Shown here: positions 1 to 8,776 of the stretch, one piece after another | Position numbering within the stretch: position 1 is the first letter of the stretch | Layout: each line of letters starts with the position of its first letter | Source of the DNA: Burkholderia arboris | Lineage (GTDB): Bacteria > Pseudomonadota > Gammaproteobacteria > Burkholderiales > Burkholderiaceae | NCBI RefSeq assembly: GCF_902499125.1 | Contig: NZ_CABVPX010000016.1 | Location: 1 to 64,000 of the forward strand | DNA: 64,000 bases | Direction of reading: 5' to 3' | Notes under the pieces: generated by a model | What the model was told of the DNA's origin: nothing | Seen by the model: the letters and a program-made list of their open reading frames with translations, nothing else | Database searches by the model: none | Position numbers and translations under genes: made by a program

Positions 1-623
1 CCGGCCGCGGGCGCCGCGCCGCGGCGGGCGGCCATCGCGCGCACGCCGGCCGCAGCCTGCGTCGCAATCACGTCGAGCGCGCGCCGGTGGCCGGCGACGA
101 GCGCGTCGTAGCCGTCGGCGACCGGTTCCGCGACGCTCGTGCGGCAGGTCATCACGGCCTGCGTGGCAAGCGAGCGCACGCTCCACACCGCGTCGACCGC
201 CGCGCGTTTGCCGGGCCACGACTCGAAGCGCTGCACGTTCACGCTGACGCGGTACACGGGCACGCCGGGCGGGTACGCGGAATTCGCGACGTCGATCGTG
301 CCGAGCTGCGCGGCGAGGTCGTCCGACAGCGCGCGGCGGATCTCGTCGGCGGGCGGCGACGCCCAGCGTTCCTGCTCGAGCACGTCGACCTGCGCGGCGT
401 TCTTCTGCACGACCAGCTGGTTTTTCGCGACCTGTTCGGGCACGCCGACCGATGGCACCTCGATCAGGAACGCCGGGTTGGCCGGCGCGGTGCGCACCGG
501 CGCTGCGGCGTCGGCCGGGCTGAGCGTGTAGAACCGCGCGGGCGGCGAGCTGCACGCGGCGAGCGCGAGTGCGGCGAAGGCCGCCGCCGCGCCGCTCGCG
601 AAACCGTTCACGCGTGTCGTCAT
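1..623 (-). CDS. pqiC: PqiC-like lipoprotein, partial (C-terminus outside window)
   Basis: Outer-membrane lipoprotein partner of the PqiAB intermembrane lipid transport system (ABC-type transport auxiliary lipoprotein family). The visible 207 residues start with a signal peptide ending in a lipobox, LALAAC, with the lipidated Cys at residue 24. RFYTLSP follows shortly after, typical of this family. The ATG sits in an ATGA overlap with the pqiB stop, implying translational coupling. The frame stays open to the window edge, and since family members are about 190-220 residues, little is missing. Family assignment rests on the lipobox, length and operon position. Confidence 0.85.
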   Translation of the reverse strand, partial: MTTRVNGFASGAAAAFAALALAACSSPPARFYTLSPADAAAPVRTAPANPAFLIEVPSVGVPEQVAKNQLVVQKNAAQVDVLEQERWASPPADEIRRALSDDLAAQLGTIDVANSAYPPGVPVYRVSVNVQRFESWPGKRAAVDAVWSVRSLATQAVMTCRTSVAEPVADGYDALVAGHRRALDVIATQAAAGVRAMAARRGAAPAA

Positions 624-2239
624 TGTTTATCTCCTGGCTTGCCCTTGAGCAGCGATTCGGGGTGGCGCTCGAGGTAGTCGGCGAGCGCGTTCAGCGATTG
701 CAGCGTGCGCGTGAGCTCCTTCAGCGCGCCGCGCACGTCGGACTGCAGCGGCGAATCCTGCTGCAGCGTCGCTTCGGCGGTCGAGAAGGTCTGCTTCGCG
801 GCCGACAGCGTGTCGCGCGCTTCCGGCGCGACCTGCGTGTCGAGCTGCTTGAACAGCTTGTCGGCGTTCGCGAGCGCGCTGTTCAGGTTCGCGCCGATCT
901 GGTCGAACGGCACCTTGTCGAGCTTTTTCGCGATGTCGGCGACCTGCAGCTGCAGCTCGTCGAGCGAATTCGGCACGGTCGGCAGTTCGAGCGGCTGGCG
1001 CGTCGTGTCGATCTTCACGGTCGGCGCCTTCGGGAAGAAGTCGAGCGCGACGTACAGCTGGCTCGTCAGCAGGTTGCCGGTGCGCAGCTGGCCGCGCAGC
1101 CCGTGCCGGACGAGCCGCTCGACGATCTCGCGGCGGGCCGGTTCGCCCTTGCTCTCGATCGTTTCGCGGAAGCGGCGGCCGAGGCGTTCCGGATACACGT
1201 TCATCGTCACCGGCATCAGGAAGTTCTTCGTCTTCGGATCGAAGTCGATGCCGATGTTCGTCACTTCACCGAGCACGATGCCGCGGAAGTCGACCGGCGC
1301 GCCGACGGCGAGCCCGCGCAGCGACTGGTTGAAGTTCATCACGACCTGCAGCGGCTGGCCGTCCGGGTCGCGCATCGCGTCGGCCTCGTCGGAGCCGAGG
1401 CGGAACGTCGTGTTGTTCGCTGCCGTCGCACCGCTGCCCTGGTTCGGCGGCGTCTGGAACGCGATGCCGCCGAGGATCACCGTCGCGAGCGACTGCGTGT
1501 TCAGCTTCAGGCCGCTCGAATCGAGCCGCAGGTCGACGCCGCTCGCCTGCCACCAGCGCGAGTTGATGCCGACATACTGGTCGTACGGCGCATTGACGAA
1601 CACGTTGAACGTGACGCCCGTGCCGTCCTTGTCGAGCGAGAAGCCGACCACCTGGCCGACCTGCACGCGGCGGTAGTAGACCGGCGAGCCGATGTCGACC
1701 GAGCCGAGCGAATCGCCGCGCAGCACGTATTGCGTGCCTTTCTGGTCGCCCGTGACGGCGGGCGGTGTTTCGAGGCCCGTGAAGTCGGTCAGCGTGTCCT
1801 GTCCGCGGCCGGCGTCGACGCCGATGTACGCGCCGGACAGCAGCGTGCCGAGCCCCGACACGCCGGTCGCGCCGACGCGCGGCCGCACGATCCAGAAGCG
1901 CGAGCCGTTGACCGCGAAGTCCTCGGCTTCCTTTTTCAGCTGCACCTGGACGAGCACGCGCGACAGGTCTTTCGACAGCTTGATCGTCTTGACCATGCCG
2001 ATCTCGACGTCCTTGTACTTGACCTGGGTCTTGCCGGGCTCGAGCCCTTCGGCGCTGTGGAAGCTGATCGTGATTTCCGGGCCGCGCTCGCGCACGGACT
2101 TGATCACGAGGCCGATGCCGATCAGCGCGGCGATCAGCGGCACGAGCCAGACGAGCGACGGCAGCCAGCCGCTTTTCGTCGAGATCGTCGGATCGGGCGG
2201 CCGGGGCGCGTCGTGCTGCGGGCCTTGTGGACTATTCAT
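620..2239 (-). CDS. pqiB: Intermembrane transport protein PqiB (MCE domains)
   Basis: Inner-membrane-anchored MCE-family protein that, by homology to E. coli PqiB, forms a periplasmic tunnel for lipid movement between the inner and outer membranes. At 539 residues it has the usual PqiB length. A single N-terminal membrane segment (about residues 28-46, WLVPLIAALIGIGLVIK) is followed by three MCE repeats, each opening with a hydrophobic strand and a G-x-V-x-x-I/V-like core (for example GLEPGKTQVKYKDVEIGMV, IGSPVYYRRVQVGQVVGF, VDFRGIVLGEVTNIGI). The C-terminal 120 residues are heptad-rich, matching the long coiled-coil needle. The start overlaps the preceding pqiA gene by 8 bases and the stop overlaps pqiC by 4, so the four genes form one transcript. 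The operon is called paraquat-inducible in enteric bacteria; regulation here is not evident. Confidence 0.93.
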   Translation of the reverse strand: MNSPQGPQHDAPRPPDPTISTKSGWLPSLVWLVPLIAALIGIGLVIKSVRERGPEITISFHSAEGLEPGKTQVKYKDVEIGMVKTIKLSKDLSRVLVQVQLKKEAEDFAVNGSRFWIVRPRVGATGVSGLGTLLSGAYIGVDAGRGQDTLTDFTGLETPPAVTGDQKGTQYVLRGDSLGSVDIGSPVYYRRVQVGQVVGFSLDKDGTGVTFNVFVNAPYDQYVGINSRWWQASGVDLRLDSSGLKLNTQSLATVILGGIAFQTPPNQGSGATAANNTTFRLGSDEADAMRDPDGQPLQVVMNFNQSLRGLAVGAPVDFRGIVLGEVTNIGIDFDPKTKNFLMPVTMNVYPERLGRRFRETIESKGEPARREIVERLVRHGLRGQLRTGNLLTSQLYVALDFFPKAPTVKIDTTRQPLELPTVPNSLDELQLQVADIAKKLDKVPFDQIGANLNSALANADKLFKQLDTQVAPEARDTLSAAKQTFSTAEATLQQDSPLQSDVRGALKELTRTLQSLNALADYLERHPESLLKGKPGDKQ

Positions 2240-2861
2240 GGTGATTCCCTGAGGTTTCGACTGGATCCCAGATCAGGCGGGGATCGAACTGCATCGACGC
2301 GAGCATCGTCAGGATCACGACCGAACCGAACGCGAGCGCGCCGGGGCCGGCCGTGATGATGGCGAGCGAACGGAAATGGACGAGCGCGACGGTCAGCGTC
2401 ACGACGAAGATGTCGAGCATCGACCAGCGGCCGATGCGCTCGACGATCCGGAACAGACGCGTGCGCTGCAGCGGCCGCCATGCGGCGCGGCGCTGCGCGC
2501 TGATCACGAGGATCGACAGCACGCCGAGCTTGAGCATCGGCACGAGGATGCTCGCGACGAACACGACGACGGCGAGCGGCCAGTCGCCGGAGGTCCAGAA
2601 CAGCACGACGCCGCTCATGATCGTGTCTTCCTGCGAGCCGACGATCGACGACGTGCGCATGATCGGCAGCAGGTTCGCCGGAATGTACAGGATCACGGCC
2701 GCGATCAGCAGCGCCCACGTGCGCATCAGGCTGTTCGGCGTCCTGAAATGGAGCGTGGCGCCGCAGCGGGCGCAGTGCGCGTGCGGATGATCGAGCGTCT
2801 GCACGAGCCCGCACGTGTGGCAGCTGACATAGCCCTCGCGGGCGGCGGTCGGGATCGTCAT
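2232..2861 (-). CDS. pqiA: Paraquat-inducible protein A family, second half-size PqiA
   Basis: Integral inner-membrane component of the Pqi system, 209 residues. It begins with a zinc-ribbon-like pair of Cys motifs (CHTCG and CARCG, about residues 13-34) and then four hydrophobic segments with the PqiA signature around YIPANLLPIM. E. coli PqiA is one protein of about 417 residues with two such units. Here the two units are separate genes, and this one corresponds to the C-terminal half. Its ATG lies within an ATGA overlap with the upstream pqiA gene and its stop lies inside pqiB, so translation is probably coupled. The longer in-frame extension upstream lies in the other pqiA gene and is not used. 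Confidence 0.88.
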   Translation of the reverse strand: MTIPTAAREGYVSCHTCGLVQTLDHPHAHCARCGATLHFRTPNSLMRTWALLIAAVILYIPANLLPIMRTSSIVGSQEDTIMSGVVLFWTSGDWPLAVVVFVASILVPMLKLGVLSILVISAQRRAAWRPLQRTRLFRIVERIGRWSMLDIFVVTLTVALVHFRSLAIITAGPGALAFGSVVILTMLASMQFDPRLIWDPVETSGNHHE

Positions 2862-3523
2862 CGGCGGGCGGCTTCCGGCAGCGGCGCGGCCGGGTCGGGC
2901 TGCCCGGGCGAGCGTCCGGCGCGCAGGTCGTCGGCGATGTCCCACAGCGTACGGGGATCGAACATCAGCACGACGGCGATCATCAGCGTGAGCGCGCCGA
3001 ATGCGAACAGCGCGGCATCGGGAACGACTCTTGCGAGACTCACCATCTTCACGATCGTGACGAGGATCCCGAGCATGAACACTTCGATCATGCTCCACGG
3101 CCGCGCGAGCTCGATCGCGCGCAGCACGAAGTTGAACCCGGGCGGCACGACGCCGCGCCGCATCGGCAGCAGCAGGTACAGCAGCGCGGCCATCTCGACG
3201 AGCGGAAACAGCACGGTCGAGCAGAACACCATCACGCCGACGACGGCCATGTCCTGGTGCCACAGCGCGTCGATCGCGCCGATCAGCGTCGTCTGCACGC
3301 GGTTGCCGTTCACGTCCATTTCGAGGATCGGGAACGCCTGCGCGATCGTGAACGTGATCAATGCCGCGAGCGCGAGCGCGCAAATCCGCTCGATCTGCGC
3401 GGCGCTGTTGCGATACAGGAGCGCGCCGCAGCGCGGACAGCGCGCGACTTCGCGGCCGCTCAGGCGCGGTTTGTGCAACAGTGCGTCGCACTCGTGGCAG
3501 GCAATCAGGTCGTTTCGTTGCAT
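2858..3523 (-). CDS. pqiA: Paraquat-inducible protein A family, first half-size PqiA
   Basis: First gene of the pqi operon: a 221-residue membrane protein with an N-terminal CHECD...CPRCG double-Cys motif and four predicted membrane helices, equivalent to the N-terminal half of E. coli PqiA. The PqiA signature appears as FPILEMDVNGN in the first membrane loop. The start chosen is the ATG before QRNDLIACHECD, because the Cys motif should lie near the N-terminus; an in-frame ATG 23 codons upstream would only add low-complexity sequence. The promoter must lie in the 258-base region shared with the divergent cytochrome b561 gene. Confidence 0.86.
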   Translation of the reverse strand: MQRNDLIACHECDALLHKPRLSGREVARCPRCGALLYRNSAAQIERICALALAALITFTIAQAFPILEMDVNGNRVQTTLIGAIDALWHQDMAVVGVMVFCSTVLFPLVEMAALLYLLLPMRRGVVPPGFNFVLRAIELARPWSMIEVFMLGILVTIVKMVSLARVVPDAALFAFGALTLMIAVVLMFDPRTLWDIADDLRAGRSPGQPDPAAPLPEAARR

Positions 3524-3781
3524 GGAAAAGGCAGTTGTGCGACGGCTGGGGGAACGCGTCGACGGGGCCGGAACCCGCGCCAATCTTACCAAAAGGCCTT
3601 TTTCGGCGTGTCAAGGATCGCGCGCTTGGTGACCGAGCGGTAACATGACAGGAAACCGTCAGCCGGCTGGCGTGCCTGTCCTCAGAGTCCGCGCGTGTCA
3701 AAAGGTTGCGGTAGCATGGCGCCCTTGACAAGCGTCGGATGCATGGCCGGCGCAGCTGTTCGCTGAACTGAGGAATCCAAG

Positions 3782-4342
3782 ATGGTATCGAAATCGCCGC
3801 CGGCCGCGCCGGTACGTTATGCGCATACCGCGATCGCGCTGCACTGGCTGATCGCGCTGCTGATCGTCTGCGGCTTCGCGCTCGGCTGGGTGATGACCGA
3901 CATCCCCGGCTTCACGCCGACGAAGCTGAAGTACTTCTCGTGGCACAAGTGGATCGGCGTGACGGTGTTCGCGCTGGCCGTCATCCGCGTGCTGTGGCGG
4001 GCGACGCACGTGCCGCCGCCGCTGCCGGACAATACGCCGGCGTGGCAGCGCGCGGTATCGCACGGCGTGCACATGCTGCTGTACGTGCTGATGATCGTGA
4101 TCCCCGTGACGGGCTACCTGTACAGCTCGGCATCGAACATTCCGGTCGTCTACCTCGGCATCGTGCCGCTGCCGCGGCTGATCGACCCCGATCCGGTGCT
4201 CAAGGAAACCTTCAAGACGCTCCACGTGTCTTTGAATTACATTCTGCTTGCGCTCGTCGCGATGCACGTGCTCGCGGCGCTCAAGCACCAGTTGTTGGAC
4301 CGCGACGGCCTGCTGTCGCGGATGCTTCCCTCTGCCAAATGA
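3782..4342 (+). CDS. Cytochrome b561 family protein
   Basis: Four-helix, di-heme b-type cytochrome of the inner membrane (bacterial CybB type, 186 residues). Family members move electrons from ubiquinol, and E. coli CybB is a superoxide:ubiquinone oxidoreductase. Candidate heme-ligand histidines are in ALHW (residue 21), SWHKW (55), SHGVH (93-96) and the last helix (HVSL and AMH, about 148-161). The stop overlaps an upstream in-frame ATG of the following yceI gene, so the b561 and both yceI genes are probably one unit. b561-YceI pairing is common in proteobacteria and suggests a quinone or isoprenoid link, but the exact substrate cannot be read here. Confidence 0.88.
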   Translation: MVSKSPPAAPVRYAHTAIALHWLIALLIVCGFALGWVMTDIPGFTPTKLKYFSWHKWIGVTVFALAVIRVLWRATHVPPPLPDNTPAWQRAVSHGVHMLLYVLMIVIPVTGYLYSSASNIPVVYLGIVPLPRLIDPDPVLKETFKTLHVSLNYILLALVAMHVLAALKHQLLDRDGLLSRMLPSAK

Positions 4343-4350
4343 AGGATCTC

Positions 4351-4911
4351 ATGAAAGTGTCTTTCTCCCGCTCCATGCTGACCGCGTTCGCCGCGGCGGC
4401 ACTTGTCGCGTCGGGCGCGGCGCACGCCGATGTCGATCTCGCGAAGAGCAAGGTGTCTGCCGTGTCGAAGCAGATGAACGTGCCGACCGAAGGCGCGTTC
4501 AAGAAGTTTTCCGCGCAAGTGAAGTTCGACCCGGCGAAGGCCGCGCAGGGCACCGCGCAAATGACCATCGACATCGCGAGCTTCGACCTCGGCGACAAGA
4601 TGTACAACGACCAGGTCGCAGGCAAGGACTGGTTCGACGCGAAGGCGTATCCGCAGGCGACGTTCGTTTCGTCCGCGATCGCGCCGGCCGGCGGCAACAA
4701 GTACAACGTGACCGGCAAGCTGACGATCAAGGGCAAGTCCGAGACCGTTACGGTGCCCGTCACGGTTGCGCAAAGCGGCGCGACGCAGACGTTCGACGGC
4801 GTGCTGCCGATCAAGCGTTCGGCCTTCAACGTCGGTACCGGCGAGTGGAAGGACACGTCGATCGTCGCCGACGAAGTGCAGATCAAGTTCCATCTCGTCG
4901 CCACCAAGTAA
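4351..4911 (+). CDS. YceI family periplasmic protein (first copy)
   Basis: Exported lipocalin-like protein of the YceI family, whose crystallised members bind polyisoprenoid chains such as ubiquinone-8; its cellular job is unsettled. An AHA-type signal peptide ([13 protein letters not shown] to GAAHA) is followed by about 160 residues with the family pattern: [34 protein letters not shown] and the closing strands KRSAFNVG and [11 protein letters not shown]. The ATG chosen has AAGGA four bases upstream. The ATG four codons earlier overlaps the b561 stop but would add MKDL before the signal peptide. It differs clearly from the next YceI gene, so the pair is an old duplication. Confidence 0.85.
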   Translation: MKVSFSRSMLTAFAAAALVASGAAHADVDLAKSKVSAVSKQMNVPTEGAFKKFSAQVKFDPAKAAQGTAQMTIDIASFDLGDKMYNDQVAGKDWFDAKAYPQATFVSSAIAPAGGNKYNVTGKLTIKGKSETVTVPVTVAQSGATQTFDGVLPIKRSAFNVGTGEWKDTSIVADEVQIKFHLVATK

Positions 4912-4976
4912 GCGGCGGGCTGTCGCCTCACCAGAATGCCGCGCGAGGGCGCGGCGCCGTTCCAAGGAGAAAGAGT

Positions 4977-5558
4977 TTGAAAAAGCAACTGATCATCGCC
5001 GCGGGCGCGCTGGCAGCATCGCTGTCGTTCTCGGCCTTCGCCGAAAGCGTCACGTACCAGTTCGACCCGAGCCACACGTACCCGAGCTTCGAAGCCGACC
5101 ACATGGGCGGCCTGTCGGTCTGGCGCGGCAAGTTCGACAAGTCGAGCGGCACCGTGACGCTCGACCGTGCGGCGAAGACGGGTACGGTCGACGTGACGAC
5201 CGACATCGCGTCGATCCACACCGGCAGCGCGAAGCTCGACGAGCACCTGCAGACGGCCGAGTTCTTCGACGCGGCGAAGTTCCCGCAGGCGAACTACAAG
5301 GGCGCGATCAAGTTCGACGGCGACAAGCCGGTGTCGGTGGTCGGCAACCTGACGCTGCATGGCGTCACGAAGCCGGTGACGCTGAAGATCGACGGCTTCA
5401 AGTGCATGCCGCATCCGATGCTCAAGCGTGAAGTGTGCGGCGTCGACGCCGTCGGCGAATTCGACCGCAGCGACTTCGGCCTCGACTACGGCAAGCAGTA
5501 CGGCTTCAAGATGAAGACGAAGCTGCTGATCACGGCCGAAGCGCTCAAGCAGCAGTAA
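4977..5558 (+). CDS. YceI family periplasmic protein (second copy, TTG start)
   Basis: Second YceI-type periplasmic lipid-binding protein, 193 residues, with signal peptide [10 protein letters not shown]...FSAFA followed by [20 protein letters not shown], the usual YceI N-terminus. Later landmarks are [18 protein letters not shown] and [12 protein letters not shown]. No ATG precedes the signal peptide. The start is a TTG placed six bases after a strong AAGGAGA ribosome binding site at 4964-4970, so a non-ATG start is well supported. The gene is third and last in the b561-yceI-yceI unit and is followed within 30 bases by a strong terminator. Confidence 0.87.
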   Translation: MKKQLIIAAGALAASLSFSAFAESVTYQFDPSHTYPSFEADHMGGLSVWRGKFDKSSGTVTLDRAAKTGTVDVTTDIASIHTGSAKLDEHLQTAEFFDAAKFPQANYKGAIKFDGDKPVSVVGNLTLHGVTKPVTLKIDGFKCMPHPMLKREVCGVDAVGEFDRSDFGLDYGKQYGFKMKTKLLITAEALKQQ

Positions 5559-5582
5559 GGCCGCCGGCCTGCCGCGAGCAAA

Positions 5583-5622
5583 CCGCCGCGCTCCCGTTTC
5601 CGGGAGCGCGGCGGTTTTTTTT
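5583..5622 (+). terminator. Rho-independent terminator of the b561-yceI unit
   Basis: A perfect 14-bp GC-rich stem (5583-5596 with 5601-5614) with a TTTC loop is followed directly by eight T residues. It lies 24 bases after the second yceI stop. Confidence 0.93.
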
Positions 5623-5723
5623 GCGCGCCTATAATCGCCCGAGCGTCGCGTGCGGCGCCGGGCAGGCCGACGGCGCGAGCACGGCCGCTTCGAACAGAAC
5701 GTACAACGACAAGGAGATCGCCG

Positions 5724-7001
5724 ATGCATGCCGTCACGCAGTCCCGTTCCATTGCCTCGTCGCCGCGCGTGTGGCGCGCGGTGGTCGCCGCGTCGATCGG
5801 CAACGCGCTCGAGTGGTTCGATCTCGTCGTCTACGGCTTCTTCGCGGTGACGATCGCGAAGCTGTTCTTCCCGGCCGGCAACGACACCGTGTCGCTGCTG
5901 CTCACGCTCGGCACGTTCGGCGTGTCGTTCTTCATGCGGCCGCTCGGCGCGATCGTGCTCGGCGCGTATGCCGACCGTGAGGGCCGCAAGGCGGCGCTCA
6001 CGTTGTCGATCCTGCTGATGATGGCCGGCACGCTGATCATCGCGGTGCTGCCGACCTACGAGACGATCGGCGTCGCCGCGCCGGTGATCCTCGTCGCCGC
6101 GCGGCTGATGCAGGGCTTCTCGGCCGGCGGCGAGTTCGGCAGCGCGACGGCGTTTCTCGCAGAACACGTGCCGGGCCGGCGCGGCTTCTTCGCGAGCTGG
6201 CAGGTTGCGAGCCAGGGGCTCACGACGCTGCTCGCGGCGGGCTTCGGCACCGTACTGAACGCGCAGCTCTCGGCCGCGCAGATGGCATCGTGGGGCTGGC
6301 GCGTGCCGTTCTTCTTCGGGCTGCTGCTCGGGCCCGTCGCGTACTACATCCGCACGAAGGTCGACGAGACGCCCGAATTCCTCGCGGCCGAAGGCACCGC
6401 GAACCCGCTGCGCGATACGTTCGCGTCGCACAAGGCGCGCCTGGTTGCCGCGATGGGCGTGGTCGTGCTCGGCACCGTCGCCACCTATCTCGTGCTGTTC
6501 ATGCCGACCTACGGCGTGAAGCAGCTCGGCCTCGCGCCGTCGGCCGCGTTCGCGGCGATCCTCGTCGTCGGCGTGATCCAGATGGCGTTCGCACCGCTCG
6601 TCGGCCACTGGTCGGATCAATACGGCCGCGTGCGCGTGATGATCGCGCCGGCCATCGGCATCCTCGTGCTGATCTATCCGGCGTTCGCGTATCTCGTCGC
6701 GCATCCGGGTTTCGGCACGCTGATCGCGCTGCAGGTGCTGCTCGCGTTCCTGATGACCGGCTATTTCGCGGCGCTGCCGGGGCTGTTGTCAGAAGTGTTT
6801 CCGGTGCAGACGCGTACGACCGGGATGTCGCTTGCGTATAACGTCGCGGTGACGATTTTCGGCGGGTTCGGGCCGTTCATCATCGCGTGGCTGATCCGCG
6901 CGACCGGGATGAAGACCGCGCCGAGCTTCTACCTGATGTTCGCGGCCGTGCTGAGCCTCGCGGCACTGATCGTGCTGCGCAAGCGCTTCGGTTTTCGATA
7001 G
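5724..7001 (+). CDS. MFS transporter, metabolite:H+ symporter (MHS) family
   Basis: Twelve-helix proton-coupled importer of 425 residues, inner membrane. The N-terminus ASIGNALEWFDLVVYGFFA is the signature of the MHS family (citrate, alpha-ketoglutarate, shikimate and proline/betaine carriers). The loop 2-3 motif is ADREGRKAAL, and RLMQGFSAGGEFGSATAFLAEH is also typical. The substrate cannot be fixed from sequence: citrate or another dicarboxylate/tricarboxylate is likeliest because of resemblance to CitA-type carriers. It stands alone between the yceI terminator and the converging S41 peptidase gene, with an AAGGAGA-like site (aaggagatcgccg) before the ATG. Confidence 0.87.
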   Translation: MHAVTQSRSIASSPRVWRAVVAASIGNALEWFDLVVYGFFAVTIAKLFFPAGNDTVSLLLTLGTFGVSFFMRPLGAIVLGAYADREGRKAALTLSILLMMAGTLIIAVLPTYETIGVAAPVILVAARLMQGFSAGGEFGSATAFLAEHVPGRRGFFASWQVASQGLTTLLAAGFGTVLNAQLSAAQMASWGWRVPFFFGLLLGPVAYYIRTKVDETPEFLAAEGTANPLRDTFASHKARLVAAMGVVVLGTVATYLVLFMPTYGVKQLGLAPSAAFAAILVVGVIQMAFAPLVGHWSDQYGRVRVMIAPAIGILVLIYPAFAYLVAHPGFGTLIALQVLLAFLMTGYFAALPGLLSEVFPVQTRTTGMSLAYNVAVTIFGGFGPFIIAWLIRATGMKTAPSFYLMFAAVLSLAALIVLRKRFGFR

Positions 7002-7013
7002 AACGGCGGCGCG

Positions 7014-8576
7014 TCAGTTGTCGGCGCGCTCGCAGACCGGCTGCGCCGGCATCAGTTGCGCCGGCGCGTCGATGGTCCGCACCGGGCGCCCCGCGAGCGC
7101 GGCGAGCGCCTGTTGAAGCTGCCAGTCGGCGGCCGTGCCGAATGCGCGCTGCGGTAGCGCCGCGCTGTTCGCCGTATCGACCTTTGCGCGCACGCGTTTG
7201 TCGCGCAGCTGCTGCCGGGCCTTGCGCACCTGCACGAATGGATCGGGCGCCTGCCGGTCCGCATACGGCGCGCGCGCGAGATCGACTTCCCGATACCACA
7301 TCAGTACACCGTCGACGTCCGAGTCGCGGCGTGGCGGCACGAGCCAGTCCGGCACGACGCCGTAGCCGTCCATCGGGCAGCCGTTCGGCCGCAGGTTGCG
7401 TGCGTACGTGAAATTCAGGCGCGTGCCGTCGATCAGGTCGACGCCCGTCTGCGCGAGCCCCTTCCCGTAGGTCGGCATGCCGAGCAGTTTCGCGCGGCCG
7501 AGATCCTTCAGCGCGGCGGCGGTCGCTTCGGCGGCCGACGCGCTCTGTCCGTCGACGAGCACGACGAGCGGCACGGTGCGCCACCAGTCGTCGGCCTGCA
7601 GCGGTGCGAGCGGATCCTGCCCGTGCATGACGGGCAGTGCGTAGTCGGGCCAGTTGGTCGTGTAGCGGCGGCGGTGCGTGTCGCCGCGCTCGACCGTCAC
7701 CATCGCGGTACGGTCGCGTCCCGCGAACAGTGCGGTGATGCCGATCGCCGCATTCAGCGCGCCGCCGCCGTTGATGCGCAGGTCGAGAATCATCCCTTTC
7801 ACTGGCGGGCCCGCGCGACGCGCGGCCTGTACGGCGTCGATATAGTCGCCGACCGCCGGCTCGGGGAAGCTCGACAGCCGCGTGTACAGGATGTCGCCGT
7901 CGAGCCGCTTCGCGATCGCCGGATGCGGCTTGACGATCGCGCGCACGGGCGCGAAGGTCAGCACCGCATGCGTCGGGCCGCGCTGCACCGTGAGCTTCAG
8001 CGGCACGCCCGCAGCGCCCTTTGCCAGTTTCACGAGTTCGCCGCTGTCGATGCCGACGACGCTCCTGTCGTTCATCGCGACGACGAGATCGTCGGGCCGT
8101 ACGCCGGCTTTCTCGGCGGGGGCGTCGGGAATCACGTCGATGATGTGCAGTCCGTCAGGGCGCGTCTCGAACACGATCCCGATGCCCGGCGTGCCGTCGC
8201 GCGCACGCTGCTCGTCGTCGCGCCGTTCCTGCTCTTCCTTCGCGTTGAAGAAGCGCGCGTACGGCAGCGTCTTGATCCCGTCATGGGTGGCGGCGTCGAG
8301 CAGCGCGCCGATGTCGATGTCGGTCAGGTGCTGCTGCTTCAGCACTTCGACGGCCGCCTTCAGTTCGCAGAGCTGCGGTTCCCAGTCGGGCGGGCAGGGC
8401 GATGGCGGCTGGGCGACGGCGGGTGAAGCGGCGACGGGTGAAGCGACGGCGGGTGAAGCGGTGGCGGGCGACGCGGATGCCGGTTGCGCACCGGCGCGAG
8501 ACGCACACGGCAGCAGCACGGCCGCGACGGTTGCGCAGGCGGCAAGGCGACGAACGACACGCATGGAAGGCATCAT
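7014..8576 (-). CDS. Exported S41 family (C-terminal processing-like) peptidase
   Basis: Periplasmic serine protease of the S41/Ctp family, about 520 residues. A signal peptide (MRVVRRLAACATVAAVLLPCASRAGAQ) is followed by an Ala-Ser-Pro-Val repeat (about residues 34-55), a PDZ domain (GIGIVFETRPDGLHIIDVIPD to KLTVQRG) and the protease core. The Ser/Lys dyad is visible as GQSASAAEA (catalytic Ser) and TYGKG (catalytic Lys, 26 residues later). The C-terminal 110 residues (after GYGVVPDWLV) match no family I recognise. Two adjacent ATGs at 8576 and 8573 and another at 8564 are possible starts; none has a strong ribosome binding site. It is unlike house-keeping CtpA/Prc in its N-terminal repeat, so its substrate is unknown. 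Confidence 0.85.
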   Translation of the reverse strand: MMPSMRVVRRLAACATVAAVLLPCASRAGAQPASASPATASPAVASPVAASPAVAQPPSPCPPDWEPQLCELKAAVEVLKQQHLTDIDIGALLDAATHDGIKTLPYARFFNAKEEQERRDDEQRARDGTPGIGIVFETRPDGLHIIDVIPDAPAEKAGVRPDDLVVAMNDRSVVGIDSGELVKLAKGAAGVPLKLTVQRGPTHAVLTFAPVRAIVKPHPAIAKRLDGDILYTRLSSFPEPAVGDYIDAVQAARRAGPPVKGMILDLRINGGGALNAAIGITALFAGRDRTAMVTVERGDTHRRRYTTNWPDYALPVMHGQDPLAPLQADDWWRTVPLVVLVDGQSASAAEATAAALKDLGRAKLLGMPTYGKGLAQTGVDLIDGTRLNFTYARNLRPNGCPMDGYGVVPDWLVPPRRDSDVDGVLMWYREVDLARAPYADRQAPDPFVQVRKARQQLRDKRVRAKVDTANSAALPQRAFGTAADWQLQQALAALAGRPVRTIDAPAQLMPAQPVCERADN

Positions 8577-8721
8577 CGGGACGGCACGTTCGGACGGGGG
8601 GCGACCTGCCTGCCGGCGTGCGGCCGGCAGGCAAACGGGGCAGGGCGGTGACGATTGTAGCCGACGCCTGCGACGGTGCAGGTCGGTTCCGCCGCGCACC
8701 GCATCGCGGCGGCCTGCGCAT

Positions 8722-8753
8722 AAAAAAAGCCGGCCCGATGGGCCGGCTTTTCT
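8722..8753 (-). terminator. Terminator after secF
   Basis: A GC-rich hairpin (GCCGGCCC...GGGCCGGC, 8729-8748) is flanked by seven A residues at 8722-8728, which read as a U-run on the minus strand. It lies just downstream of the secF stop. A shorter T-run on the plus side could give weak bidirectional activity. Confidence 0.88.
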
Positions 8754-8776
8754 GCGATGCCGAAACGGCGGGGCGC

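Noticed and set aside
3524..3781. Divergent pqiA-b561 intergenic region searched for a SoxR or SoxS site
   Set aside because: Nothing close enough to a known operator was recognised, so no site is claimed.
8404..8470. Short tandem repeat considered as a CRISPR-like or satellite array
   Set aside because: It lies in frame within the S41 peptidase coding sequence and encodes the Ala-Ser-Pro-Val linker; units are degenerate and there are no spacers.
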